Below are positions 36,397 to 45,273 of a DNA stretch of 64,000 bases, piece after piece (position 1 is the stretch's first letter; every line of letters starts with the position of its first letter). The DNA is from Pontibacter silvestris (lineage in GTDB: Bacteria > Bacteroidota > Bacteroidia > Cytophagales > Hymenobacteraceae). A model generated the notes under the pieces. That model had not been told where the DNA came from, did no database searches, and saw nothing but the letters and a program-made list of their open reading frames with translations. The stretch covers positions 142,890 to 206,889 of the forward strand of contig NZ_JAJJWI010000009.1 of the NCBI RefSeq assembly GCF_020907275.1. Direction: 5' to 3'. The position numbers and the translations under genes are program-made.

Positions 36397-37161
36397 TTAT
36401 TTTAGTGCACCACTTTCAGCAGCTTGCTTCAGATCTTCGTTTGCAACAATAATAATTTCTACGCGACGGTTCTGCTGGCGACCTTCTGCTGTCGTATTAT
36501 CAGCAATAGGCTGGTCATAGCTATATCCTTTAGCTTGTAAGCGGCTACCATCTACACCACGTGAACGGGCATATGCTGCCACAGCCTCGGCACGGCGCTC
36601 AGACAAACGCTGGTTTAAGTCATGGCTACCTGTATTGTCGGTGTGGCCTTCTACAATTACGTTAGTGCCATCGTACTTAAGCAATGTTTCAGTCAACCTG
36701 TCAATGTCTTTTTTAGCTGATGCGCTTAGTTCAGCGGAGTTTACGGCAAATAAAATTCCTGAATCAAAATTCACACGAATAGCTTCCCCTACACGCTCTA
36801 CTGTCGCATTCTCCATGCTACTCTCTAATTCTTCAGCCTGCTTATCCATGCGTCGGCCAATTACGGCACCTGTTGCACCACCCACAGCAGCACCTACTAT
36901 AGCACCAGCAGCTGTATTTCCTAAACGGTTACCAATAAGGCCACCTAGCACGGCACCACCACCGGCACCAATAAGGCCACCTTTTGTGGTCTTATTCATT
37001 CCTTGCTTACTCTCGCCGGAGTTAGTTGTTTCGCTGCCATAAGTAGTACCTGTTGTAGCTGAAGCATCACTACCTCCGGATGCCTGCCTTATTGACTGGC
37101 AAGAAGTAAAGAGCACGATAACAGCCAGCAAAGAGCTAAAAGACAATTTTAATAGTTTCAT
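36397..37161 (-). CDS. OmpA-family lipoprotein with glycine zipper, copy 2
   Basis: The 254-residue paralogue of the gene at 35383-36057 has the same order: lipobox (VIVLFTSC), Ser/Thr-rich linker (about residues 25-60), glycine zipper (GGLIGAGGGAVLGGLIGNRLGNTAAGAIVGAAVGGATG), conserved HMDKQAEELE-like helix, and OmpA domain (VIVEGHTDNTGSHDLNQRLSERRAEAVAAYA). The linker, absent from copy 1, is the main difference. Both have the sequence NFDSGILFAVNSAEL between zipper and OmpA domain. Separate terminators suggest separate control. Confidence 0.93.
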   Translation of the reverse strand: MKLLKLSFSSLLAVIVLFTSCQSIRQASGGSDASATTGTTYGSETTNSGESKQGMNKTTKGGLIGAGGGAVLGGLIGNRLGNTAAGAIVGAAVGGATGAVIGRRMDKQAEELESSMENATVERVGEAIRVNFDSGILFAVNSAELSASAKKDIDRLTETLLKYDGTNVIVEGHTDNTGSHDLNQRLSERRAEAVAAYARSRGVDGSRLQAKGYSYDQPIADNTTAEGRQQNRRVEIIIVANEDLKQAAESGALK

Positions 37162-37369
37162 GATAGTAGTTGTTTGTTATGTTTTCCTTAATCTAAAAAG
37201 TGTTCTGTAGACTTTAGTCCTGTAATATATTTTTGAAAGAGTATAATACAATACTAATGCCAGTTTTTACCTGGTCAGTTCTCTGAAGCAAAGCTTCAAA
37301 ATGCTTCTACCTGTTTTTCTGATCTTTACAGCGGATATATTTTTCAAAATATATGGCCACGCTATACTT

Positions 37370-37415
37370 AAGCAAGAAAGCCTGCCGGCTTGTAATCCGG
37401 CAGGCTTTCTTGCTT
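37370..37415 (-). terminator. Terminator of accD
   Basis: A 19-base perfect stem (37370-37388 with 37397-37415, core AAGCCTGCCGG/CCGGCAGGCTT) with an 8-base loop lies 14 bases beyond the accD stop. The flanking bases ACTTA and TATTA are A/T-rich. Confidence 0.88.
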
Positions 37416-37428
37416 ATTATATTCTTTA

Positions 37429-38334
37429 TCAAGAAGCTTTAGAAGTAGCCTTCTTTTCTTTGGATTTAACGCTTACGGTTTCCTCTTCAGCGTGAAGTAT
37501 ACCGAACAGGTCACTCAGTCTCTGCTTCAGTTGCTTACGGTCTACTATAAAGTCCAGAAAGCCATGCTCCAGTACAAACTCTGCACTCTGAAAGCCTTTT
37601 GGCAAGTCTTTTCCTATTGTTTCTTTGATAACACGCGGACCGGCAAAACCAATTAACGCACCAGGCTCTGCTATATTGAAGTCGCCCAGCATGGCATAAG
37701 AGGCTGTAACACCGCCAGTAGTCGGGTCTGTTAACAAAGATACGTATGGCAGTTTTTCCTCAGCCAGCAAGGCCAGTTTGGCAGATGTCTTTGCCATTTG
37801 CATTAGCGAGAACCCTGCTTCCATCATACGGGCACCTCCTGACTTTGAAATCATCAGGAAAGGTGTGCGGTTTTTACGGGCATGATCAATAGCACGGGCT
37901 ATTTTTTCTCCTACCACTGAGCCCATAGAACCTCCTATATAAGCAAAGTCCATACAGGCTATTGTTAAGTCCTGACCGTTTATTTTACCATAAGCAGTGC
38001 GAACGGCATCTTTCAGGCCTGTTTTTTTCTGAGTAGCGGTAACGCGCTGCGGGTAAGGCTTAGAGTCTGTAAAGTTCAGCGGGTCAGCAGAGGTCATGTT
38101 CTCGTCCAGCTCGGTAAACTCATTGTCGTCAAACAAGATGGCAAAATATTCATTTGAACCAACACGCGCATGATAATCGCACTTCACGCAAGTATACAGG
38201 TGCTTACGGTGCTCGGCCATACTGGTAACCGTTTTACATTCAGGGCATTTGTACCACAGTCCGTCAGGCGTCTCCTTTTTCTCTTCTGTAGGAGTGTGAA
38301 TTCCTTTCTCTACTCTTTTAAACCAAGGCATCAT
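37429..38334 (-). CDS. accD: Acetyl-CoA carboxylase carboxyltransferase subunit beta
   Basis: AccD with AccA transfers CO2 from carboxybiotin to acetyl-CoA, the first step of fatty acid synthesis. The 301-residue protein has the N-terminal zinc finger C30, C33, C49, C52 (YKCPEC...YTCVKC), then the crotonase-like carboxyltransferase domain ([51 protein letters not shown]). Length matches the family. It is 140 bases downstream of the aldolase gene, with a hairpin between, so it probably has its own promoter. accA is not in the window. Confidence 0.95.
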   Translation of the reverse strand: MMPWFKRVEKGIHTPTEEKKETPDGLWYKCPECKTVTSMAEHRKHLYTCVKCDYHARVGSNEYFAILFDDNEFTELDENMTSADPLNFTDSKPYPQRVTATQKKTGLKDAVRTAYGKINGQDLTIACMDFAYIGGSMGSVVGEKIARAIDHARKNRTPFLMISKSGGARMMEAGFSLMQMAKTSAKLALLAEEKLPYVSLLTDPTTGGVTASYAMLGDFNIAEPGALIGFAGPRVIKETIGKDLPKGFQSAEFVLEHGFLDFIVDRKQLKQRLSDLFGILHAEEETVSVKSKEKKATSKAS

Positions 38335-38373
38335 ATCTTAAAATGTGCTCTTCGCACTTTTCGGTTAATGGCT

Positions 38374-38448
38374 GTACTTAAAGATGCTAAATAGCCTGCC
38401 TTTTCTGTTCACAGCTGTGGCTTCAGACAAGGCAGGCTACAAAAGTAC
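38374..38448. terminator. Hairpin between the aldolase gene and accD
   Basis: TAGCCTGCCTT (38392-38402) pairs perfectly with AAGGCAGGCTA (38429-38439), and outer GTACTT (38374-38379) with AAGTAC (38443-38448). It probably ends aldolase transcription on the minus strand; the T-tract is modest, so attenuation of accD readthrough is possible. Confidence 0.6.
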
Positions 38449-38474
38449 TTAATAATAACCAATTGTGCTATAGC

Positions 38475-39533
38475 TTAGGCAATTGTAATTTCTTTAGAAA
38501 GATACACGTCCTGTACCATGTTCACCAGCTCTACTCCTTCTTTAAAACTTCTCTGGAAAGCCCGTCGACCTAAAATTAGCCCTGTACCACCGGCACGCTT
38601 GTTTATAACAGCTGTCCTTACGGCTTCCTGCAAATCAGACTCTCCCTGCGACGCTCCTCCGGAATTAATTAAACCGGCACGCCCCATATAACAGTTAGCC
38701 ACCTGATAACGGCACAGGTCAATAGGGTTATCGCTGCTTAATTCAGTATACATTCTTTTATCTGATTTAGAGAAGTTGACTGCAGTAAAACCGCCGTTGT
38801 TTTCTGGAAGCTTTTGTTTGATGATATCTGCTTGAATAGTTACACCAATATGATTCGCCTGCCCTGTAATATCAGCGGCCGTATGATAATCTACTCCGTC
38901 TTTGACAAAGGCGCTGTTGCGTGTGTAGCACCATAAAATAGTAGCCATGCCTAACTCATGCGCTCTTTCAAAAGCTTCTGCCACTTCTATGATCTGGCGC
39001 GATGACTCCTCTGAACCAAAATAGATAGTAGCACCTACGGCTACAGCACCCAGATTCCAGGCATCATCCACAGAACCAAACATAATTTGGTTATATTTGG
39101 TTGGGTAAGTCAGCAGTTCATTATGATTGATTTTAACAATAAAAGGAATTTTGTGGGCATACTTTCTGGACATCATGGCCAGGTTACCAAACGTAGTAGC
39201 TACGCCGTTACAACCACCCTCAATAGCTAGCTTCATAATGTTCTCCGGGTCAAAGTAGATCGGGTTAGGCGCAAACGACGCTCCGGCTGTGTGCTCAATG
39301 CCTTGGTCTATCGGTAAGATAGAGATATAGCCTGTCCTCCCTAAACGGCCATGATCAAACAGTTGCTGGAGGTTCCGTAGCACGCGGGCACTACGGTTCG
39401 TCTGCATAAAAATCCTATCTACAAAATCAGGCCCTGGTACATGCAGCATATCTTTTGATATGGTTTTGCTTTCATACTGTAACAGGCTCTCAGCATCAGA
39501 ACCCAGTAAAGAAATAATTTTATCGTATGCCAT
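38475..39533 (-). CDS. fbaB: Class I fructose-bisphosphate aldolase (DhnA type)
   Basis: This archaeal-type class I aldolase cleaves fructose-1,6-bisphosphate by a lysine Schiff base. At 352 residues it matches E. coli FbaB (350). Visible markers are [48 protein letters not shown], and [11 protein letters not shown], which probably holds the Schiff-base lysine. No metal-binding pattern of class II enzymes is present. It lies upstream of accD on the same strand with a 140-base hairpin-bearing gap. Confidence 0.93.
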   Translation of the reverse strand: MAYDKIISLLGSDAESLLQYESKTISKDMLHVPGPDFVDRIFMQTNRSARVLRNLQQLFDHGRLGRTGYISILPIDQGIEHTAGASFAPNPIYFDPENIMKLAIEGGCNGVATTFGNLAMMSRKYAHKIPFIVKINHNELLTYPTKYNQIMFGSVDDAWNLGAVAVGATIYFGSEESSRQIIEVAEAFERAHELGMATILWCYTRNSAFVKDGVDYHTAADITGQANHIGVTIQADIIKQKLPENNGGFTAVNFSKSDKRMYTELSSDNPIDLCRYQVANCYMGRAGLINSGGASQGESDLQEAVRTAVINKRAGGTGLILGRRAFQRSFKEGVELVNMVQDVYLSKEITIA

Positions 39534-39720
39534 TGATCTTACCTTAAAGTGAGAAACGATATAACTGTTGCCTATTATGGATACAAGATTTTACGTCAAT
39601 CTTAGATAAAGATTACGACTGCAGAGGTAACCTTGTTGTTATGCATCACAGCTCTTAAGTATCTATTTTTGTTCTGCTTCGTTAATCCTCATACAAACTC
39701 AAACTATTTTGACATTACCT

Positions 39721-40398
39721 ATGAAGACAATACAAGCATATTCAAGAAAAAATTTTATTCCGTTACTTTCCTTTGCAGTAATTGCCCTTATCTTATTCGG
39801 CTGCGCTGCTTCTACAGAAATAACCGGAACCTGGAAGAGCCCTGAAGCTACCTCACAAAACTACAACAGAGTTATAGTAGCAGCACTTACAGATAATGCA
39901 CAGGCCAGACAAACCGTCGAAAATGACCTGCAGGCACAGCTTCAGCAGCGTGGCATTCAGGTTACAAAAAGTATCGACGTGTTTCCACCGGCCATGATGC
40001 GTGAAAGAGGTTCAGACGCAGACATGCTGTTACAAAGAATTCAAGGAGACGGTCATGATGCAATTTTGACAGTAGCTGTTGTAGACGAAGAAACAGAGAC
40101 ACGATATGTGCAAGGCAGTGGTGGTGTTTATGGCCCTTATGCTCCGATGGGACGCTTTGGCTGGTATGGATCCTTTAGAGGCTACTATTCACACTGGTAT
40201 CCTACTTTGTATGATCCAGGTTATTATACTGAAGATAAAGTGTACTTTCTTGAGTCAAACCTTTATGATGCTGATTCAGAACAATTACTATGGTCTGCAC
40301 AGTCCAGATCTTATAACCCTTCCAGCATTGACCAATTCTCTGAGAAGTTTTCAGAGTTAACAGTAAGCAGAATGCAAGAGGAAAATCTTATTCCATAA
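39721..40398 (+). CDS. Lipoprotein of unknown function (Gly/Tyr-rich)
   Basis: The ATG at 39721 is preferred to the upstream TTG at 39709. The 225-residue product begins with a lipoprotein signal (FIPLLSFAVIALILFGC). The mature part opens ASTEITGTWKSPEATSQNYNRVIVAAL, with a conserved DUF4136-like look, then a Gly/Tyr-rich loop (GSGGVYGPYAPMGRFGWYGSFRGYYSHWYP), followed by TEDKVYFLESNLYDADSEQLLWSAQSRSYNP. It probably attaches to the outer membrane; there is no enzyme motif. It stands alone, divergent from the aldolase gene, with its own terminator. Confidence 0.65.
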   Translation: MKTIQAYSRKNFIPLLSFAVIALILFGCAASTEITGTWKSPEATSQNYNRVIVAALTDNAQARQTVENDLQAQLQQRGIQVTKSIDVFPPAMMRERGSDADMLLQRIQGDGHDAILTVAVVDEETETRYVQGSGGVYGPYAPMGRFGWYGSFRGYYSHWYPTLYDPGYYTEDKVYFLESNLYDADSEQLLWSAQSRSYNPSSIDQFSEKFSELTVSRMQEENLIP

Positions 40399-40461
40399 CA
40401 TTTATAATCTTATTCGTCCTGAATAAACTCACAGGTTTAGGAGGAAATAACTCTTAACTTG

Positions 40462-40500
40462 AAGCCTCTAAAGCTACTGTTTTAGAGGCTTTCTTTTTCA
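40462..40500 (+). terminator. Terminator after the Gly/Tyr-rich lipoprotein gene
   Basis: AAGCCTCTAAA (40462-40472) and TTTAGAGGCTT (40481-40491) form an 11-base stem with an 8-base loop and a T-rich tail. Confidence 0.88.
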
Positions 40501-40616
40501 GCACTAATATATCGGTTGCCGATGCATTTGGTCTGGTATATAATAGCAGTGGCCTGTTCTAAGGTCTTCTTATTTGCCTCCTGTAAAAGCAATATGCACT
40601 CATATACCCGCATAAA

Positions 40617-41402
40617 TCAACCTTGGGCTTTATACCTTTGCCTTAGCTGCAGCACTTCCATCAGGCTTATGCCCAGCAACACCCATAGTATCCCTAACAG
40701 GAAGCCAGCCAGCACATCCGACAGGTAATGCACACCCAGGTATATTCTGGTAAAACCTACCAGTAAGATGAGTATAACTCCAGCCCAGGAAGAGGCTTTA
40801 CGTTTGCTGCTATTCTTTTTAAAATGGCGAACAAGAAAATAGGCACACATACCATAAAGAGCCATAGCCGTAGTAGCATGGCCACTGGGAAAAGAGAAAT
40901 TCTTAACAGGGTAGTACGCCACATCTGCAGGTCTGTCGCGGCTAATGTAGGTTTTGCCGTACCTTACTGATAGTCCCATCCCTGCCATTACCAGCCAGAA
41001 AGCCAGTATGGCTACAAACCTTCGCTTTATCACAAAAAGCACAGTTATAACAGCACCTAACATAAATACTGCTTCACTTGAACCCAGATACGAAATATAA
41101 TAGAGTAGCCAGCTTAGTTGCTCAAATCTTGCTTCATACAGAAAAGCTGTAAACTTCTGGTCCAGCTTTACTATCCCCTCCGCCCCTACTACGCTATCTG
41201 CCAATTGTGACAATAACAGCAAATTAAATAAGAACACCAGTACAAGCAATGTAAGCGGCAAACCTGAAAACTCTTTTGCATCAAACCGTTTTGCAACAGA
41301 ATCAGCTGCCCTTGGATAACGATTACGAAAGCGAACAACGCCAGGCTGGTGTAAAAACCAAGATACCCCACGCTGTACTTTATGTGCAAGAATGTTCTTC
41401 AT
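40617..41402 (-). CDS. PAP2-family membrane phosphatase
   Basis: The 261-residue protein (ATG at 41402, preferred because the 23-residue extension to 41471 lacks a conserved look) has about five transmembrane helices and all three PAP2 motifs: KTYISRDRP (KX6RP), PSGHAT, and TRIYLGVHYLSD (SRX5HX3D with Thr for Ser). These enzymes dephosphorylate lipid phosphates, such as undecaprenyl pyrophosphate or phosphatidic acid, on the periplasmic side. The precise substrate is unknown. It is divergent from the DUF4864-like gene. Confidence 0.9.
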   Translation of the reverse strand: MKNILAHKVQRGVSWFLHQPGVVRFRNRYPRAADSVAKRFDAKEFSGLPLTLLVLVFLFNLLLLSQLADSVVGAEGIVKLDQKFTAFLYEARFEQLSWLLYYISYLGSSEAVFMLGAVITVLFVIKRRFVAILAFWLVMAGMGLSVRYGKTYISRDRPADVAYYPVKNFSFPSGHATTAMALYGMCAYFLVRHFKKNSSKRKASSWAGVILILLVGFTRIYLGVHYLSDVLAGFLLGILWVLLGISLMEVLQLRQRYKAQG

Positions 41403-41541
41403 AGAAATTGTACTGCTGCAATATACGATTATGAGCCAGTTTGTTTTTCCCATAAAGTCATTAACATGCACAAAGGCATCATTTACTCTTAAAGTTCACC
41501 TCCCGGCAACAAACCCAGCCTAAATAAAGTACATAAATTAT

Positions 41542-42099
41542 ATGAAAAGGATCGATAAAATATTTGATAAACTCATGTTTGTCATAGGGGTTATTTTGTT
41601 GATTATGTTTTGGGTGCAATTTCCACCTCTACCTGATTCAGATAAACAACTTTATACCTACTATACTTCTGAAGCCGAAACCACCTCGTCTTCTAAATGG
41701 ACTTATTTGAAGCCAGACAAACAACTTACTCCACGTGAGGTAGTGCGCATACAACTACAGGCACTGCAACAGAATGATGGAAGCGATAGCGGTATTATTA
41801 CCGTTTTTAACTTCTCATCTCCAAGAAACAAAATGTATCTCGGCCCGATAGACCATTTCCGTTTGCTGGTGCGGGAACCGCCTTACCGGCCTATGCTTAA
41901 CTTTAAATCGTACAAAGCAGGGCAGTTAGTAGTAGTTGATGACACAGCTTATCAACTAGTGGTTGTACAAGGCCGTGATGGGCAGGAGTCAGCGTACTTA
42001 TTTATACTAGCCAAGCAAAAAAGAGGAGCGCATAAAGGTTGCTGGATGACAGAGGGTGTCGCCAGAATGGAGCCTGAGCGTGAAAGCAAGTTAATTTAG
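41542..42099 (+). CDS. DUF4864-like membrane-anchored protein
   Basis: The 185-residue protein has one N-terminal transmembrane helix (FVIGVILLIMFWVQF) and a C-terminal domain with LTPREVVRIQLQALQQNDGSDSGIITVFNFSSPRNK, HFRLLVREPPYRPMLNFKSYKAG and LVVVQGRDGQESAYLFIL. This fits the DUF4864 pattern, a small NTF2-like fold whose function is unknown. It is convergent with the GNAT gene; the shared hairpin at 42111-42137 lies at the end of both. Confidence 0.6.
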   Translation: MKRIDKIFDKLMFVIGVILLIMFWVQFPPLPDSDKQLYTYYTSEAETTSSSKWTYLKPDKQLTPREVVRIQLQALQQNDGSDSGIITVFNFSSPRNKMYLGPIDHFRLLVREPPYRPMLNFKSYKAGQLVVVDDTAYQLVVVQGRDGQESAYLFILAKQKRGAHKGCWMTEGVARMEPERESKLI

Positions 42100-42110
42100 C
42101 TATAGCAAAA

Positions 42111-42137
42111 GAGTTGCTACTACTGCAGTAGCAACTC
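42111..42137 (-). terminator. Hairpin overlapping the end of the GNAT gene
   Basis: GAGTTGCTACT (42111-42121) pairs perfectly with AGTAGCAACTC (42127-42137). The stem contains the last codons (LLLQ) and the stop of the GNAT gene, and a U-rich tail follows on the minus strand. Confidence 0.7.
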
Positions 42138-42605
42138 CATCTTTATATCGGCACGCTGATAATTGCTGGGGCCTACAGGTACTTCCTTAAAACCCAGCCG
42201 GCGGTAAAGGTTCAGCGCTGTTTCTAACCGGCGGTTCGATAGCAGATAAACTTTACTGGCCCCTACTCTTCGTGCTCTGTCAACCGCTGCTTCTCCCAGC
42301 ATTTTGCCGATTTTCATGCCCTGCATTTTTGGAGCAACGGCCATCTTTGCCAGTTCAAATGTGTTGTTTCCTTCTTTAATCAAGGCACATGTACCTACAG
42401 GTTCTCCGTTAAACAAAGCGATCAGGATATAACCTCCTTTACTAAGGATATAGCTTTCAGGATCACCAAGTGATTTTTCATCAGCCTCTTCCATTACAAA
42501 GTAAGTGGTAATCCATTCGTGGTTCAGGTCGTAAAATGCCTTTGCGTAAAAAAGATTATAATCTACAATCTGAATTGCTGATGGAGTAATATAATGTTGT
42601 GCCAT
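42120..42605 (-). CDS. GNAT N-acetyltransferase
   Basis: The 161-residue protein contains the acetyl-CoA motif A region FELAKMAVAPKMQGMKIGKMLGEAAVDRAR (Q/R-x-x-G-x-G/A-like QGMKIG) and motif B SNRRLETALNLYRRLGFKEVP. The pattern ETALNLYRRLGF fits RimI/ArgA-like small-molecule or protein acetyltransferases. The substrate cannot be predicted. It stands alone, with a terminator formed by its own end. Confidence 0.85.
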   Translation of the reverse strand: MAQHYITPSAIQIVDYNLFYAKAFYDLNHEWITTYFVMEEADEKSLGDPESYILSKGGYILIALFNGEPVGTCALIKEGNNTFELAKMAVAPKMQGMKIGKMLGEAAVDRARRVGASKVYLLSNRRLETALNLYRRLGFKEVPVGPSNYQRADIKMELLLQ

Positions 42606-42756
42606 TCTGGTTAATGTTGTTCCTGCAAATTTATCAAAAATGTAGCATTGTGCTTTATTAAGTACTAATGTCTGAACAAAATAAGTAATGGTATTTTTTA
42701 GTGTTAAAGATAGTAGAAGCAGTACAAGTGAAAGCTTTTTACTATAGCAGCTAATA

Positions 42757-42785
42757 CAAAAAAAGCGGGCTGTTACACCCGCTTC
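42757..42785 (-). terminator. Terminator of the MacAB-type operon
   Basis: AAGCGGG (42763-42769) pairs with CCCGCTT (42778-42784) around an 8-base loop. The A7 run before it gives a U-tract on the minus strand. Confidence 0.85.
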
Positions 42786-42810
42786 CTACTAATCACAAAC
42801 AAAAACAACC

Positions 42811-43905
42811 TTATATCTGGGCAATAGTCGCATCGGGTATTTTAACTTTCTCTGCCTTTTTCAGGCCTGACACCACCTCTATGTTTATACCATCTGACAA
42901 ACCTGTTTTAATCATACGTTTTTCAAACACCTGCGGAGCTATCTCTACCTCTACATAAGGCTGTTCTTTTTCAAACTTCAGCATACTCTCTTTTATGGCC
43001 ATTACTTTATCACGTTTATCTAACACAATGTCAGCATTGGCGCTGTAGCCGGCACGTATAAAGTCTTTTTCATCAAGCAGTACTTTTGCCCGTATCGGAA
43101 ACTTAACAGAGCCCTCTTCGTCCACTCCTTTAGGTGCAATGTACTCCAGTTTAGCACTGAACACACGCCCCTCTATGGCTCCGATAGTCAATAAGAGGTC
43201 CATATTTTCTTCCAGCTTACCTACTTCAGATTCGTCTATTTTGCCTTCAAACACCAGGCTGCGCATGTCAGCAACGGTAGCGATGGTAGTACCTTCATTA
43301 AAATTGTTTCGTTCTATAATAGATGTACCCACTTTTACCGGAACGTCCAGCAGCATGCCATCTATAGTAGAATATACCAGGTTAGAAGACTGCCCTTTTT
43401 TTCGTGATGAGCCTTCACGCACAAGTTGCAGATTATTTTCTGCTGCCATCATTGTTTCCTGGCTTATGTTAAAATCAGCCTTGTACCTCCGGTACTCCTG
43501 GTCTGAAATAACTTTTTGCCGGTATAGTTCTTCGTACCGCTCCAGTTCACGCTTCGACTCATCAAAGTTTAATTTTGCTCTTTGCAGTTCTGTTTCGGCA
43601 TTATTCACGCTTACCATATTCGGCACGATGCGGATTTTTGCCAGCAACTGCCCCTGTTTTACAATTTCGCCTGCTTCTACATATAAATCCTCCACAATGC
43701 CTGAGACCTGTGACTTTACCTGCACCTCTTTGCGCGGTACAATAGAACCTGTGGCTACCGTTTTTTTAATGATATCAGTCTCTACAGGAGCCTCTGTTTT
43801 ATAAACGATCGGGTCTGTGTTTGACTTTTTATAGAAATAATAGCCCAGCCATACTGATAAGCCTAAAAATACCAGTACAACAAGCCCAAGCAATATCTTT
43901 TTCAT
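42811..43905 (-). CDS. Periplasmic adaptor protein (MacA/HlyD type)
   Basis: The 364-residue protein starts with one transmembrane anchor (LLGLVVLVFLGLSVWLGYYF) and has the HlyD/RND-adaptor order: split barrel-sandwich/lipoyl hybrid (VQVKSQVSGIVEDLYVEAGEIVKQGQLLAKI), a coiled-coil hairpin (about residues 100-160, NAETELQRAKLNFDESKRELERYEELYRQ), then a beta-barrel (MRSLVFEGKIDESEVGKLEENM). With the two permeases and ATPase upstream it would form a MacA-like link to an outer-membrane channel. It is the last gene of the operon; gaps to the upstream gene are 46 bases. Confidence 0.92.
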   Translation of the reverse strand: MKKILLGLVVLVFLGLSVWLGYYFYKKSNTDPIVYKTEAPVETDIIKKTVATGSIVPRKEVQVKSQVSGIVEDLYVEAGEIVKQGQLLAKIRIVPNMVSVNNAETELQRAKLNFDESKRELERYEELYRQKVISDQEYRRYKADFNISQETMMAAENNLQLVREGSSRKKGQSSNLVYSTIDGMLLDVPVKVGTSIIERNNFNEGTTIATVADMRSLVFEGKIDESEVGKLEENMDLLLTIGAIEGRVFSAKLEYIAPKGVDEEGSVKFPIRAKVLLDEKDFIRAGYSANADIVLDKRDKVMAIKESMLKFEKEQPYVEVEIAPQVFEKRMIKTGLSDGINIEVVSGLKKAEKVKIPDATIAQI

Positions 43906-43951
43906 AGTAAAGTTATTTTATAAATCCTTAGTTTTCTTTAGCCATTATTTG

Positions 43952-45202
43952 TTACTCATCTTTCAGCGCTACCACTGGGTTTACACGGGCTGCTTTGGTA
44001 GCAGGTATTAAGCCTGCTAAGGTGCCTGCTGCTACTAGCACCACTACTGCCGTCACGGCTATGCTCACATTTATTTCGGGATTGCCAAAAAAGCCTGCCT
44101 GTACATTTAACTTCGTCATCATGTAGTCAATAAAAGCGATCATGCCCGTACCTGCCAACAGCCCAACATAGCCGGCAAAGCCTGTAATAACAATAGATTC
44201 CTGAATAATAAGAGTAATAATAGACCAAGGCGTAGCGCCCAAGGCTTTCCGTATTCCGAGTTCTTTAGTTCGCTCTTTTACCACAATCAGCATAATGTTA
44301 CCCACACCTATAATGCCTGCGAAAATAGTACCGATGCTCACCAGCCAGCTGAATCCTGCTATACCTGTAAACAAGCCCTGCACATCTTTAAACTCTTCCT
44401 CCACATTAGCCGATCCGAAGGCTTTCACATCATCCGGGGCTACTTGGTGGCGCTTCATAAGCAATGTTTTCACTTTGTCTTCCACTACTTTTGCTGGTAC
44501 GCCTGGTTTGGGTATCAATCCCAAGGAGCCCACTCTATTAGGCTGGTTAAAGGTTTGCTGTAAGGTGGTGTGCGGAATGTAAATAACCTGCGCATCCTGC
44601 TGCCCCTGCTCATCGCTGCTGCTGGTGCTAAAAGTGCCTACCACTAGAAAGTAATTCCCTTTAATGTTGATGTACTGCCCCAAAGGGTCTTCATCTTTAT
44701 CAAAAAGCAGTTCTACTACACGTGGGCCTATAACAGCTACTTTACGCCGCTCATTAACATCTTTGTCATTCAGAAAACGACCTTCAGGCACTTTTATAGG
44801 AACTACTCGCAGCACCTCAGGTGCCTCTCCGTTTACTGTAAACGAAGAATTCTTTGTACCTCTTATCACTGTAAAGTCACCATTCAGCTGATTACTGGGC
44901 GCTACTATGTCAACTTCCGGAACGTTAGCTTTTATGGCTGCTACATCATCGCTTGTTAGCTGTACAAAGCGACCTGCCTTTAAACCCATATAAGGTATGC
45001 TTGTACGTTGCGTCCAGACGAAGACAGCATTTTTAGCCACATCAAAATCACGCATAACGCCATTCTCCAGGCCCTTACCTGCTCCAAGCAACAGCACCAG
45101 CATAAAGATGCCCCAGAACACCCCAAAAGCAGTAAGACCTGTACGCAGTTTATGTCGCTTAATGGTGCCGTAAATCTCCGTCCATTTATCAATATCAATC
45201 AT
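43952..45202 (-). CDS. MacB-like ABC permease 1
   Basis: This 416-residue protein has the FtsX/MacB layout: one N-terminal helix (GLTAFGVFWGIFMLVLLLGAG), a large periplasmic MacB-PCD domain (about residues 50-265), and three C-terminal helices (including GTIFAGIIGVGNIMLIVVKERTKELGIRKALGATP, the coupling-helix region, and VLVAAGTLAGLIPATKAARVNPVVAL). It is a paralogue of the next gene upstream (45274-46518), and the two may form a heterodimer. A 71-base gap separates them. Confidence 0.92.
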   Translation of the reverse strand: MIDIDKWTEIYGTIKRHKLRTGLTAFGVFWGIFMLVLLLGAGKGLENGVMRDFDVAKNAVFVWTQRTSIPYMGLKAGRFVQLTSDDVAAIKANVPEVDIVAPSNQLNGDFTVIRGTKNSSFTVNGEAPEVLRVVPIKVPEGRFLNDKDVNERRKVAVIGPRVVELLFDKDEDPLGQYINIKGNYFLVVGTFSTSSSDEQGQQDAQVIYIPHTTLQQTFNQPNRVGSLGLIPKPGVPAKVVEDKVKTLLMKRHQVAPDDVKAFGSANVEEEFKDVQGLFTGIAGFSWLVSIGTIFAGIIGVGNIMLIVVKERTKELGIRKALGATPWSIITLIIQESIVITGFAGYVGLLAGTGMIAFIDYMMTKLNVQAGFFGNPEINVSIAVTAVVVLVAAGTLAGLIPATKAARVNPVVALKDE

Positions 45203-45273
45203 AGCTTGATTAGGTTTTGAATGAGCGACTAATTACTCTTTCATGATTCTTTTGCTCTTTTGTCCTGCCAACA

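Noticed and set aside
40501..40616. Short ORFs downstream of the terminator
   Set aside because: They lie across the terminator-PAP2 boundary and read as shadows of the PAP2 gene on the other strand.
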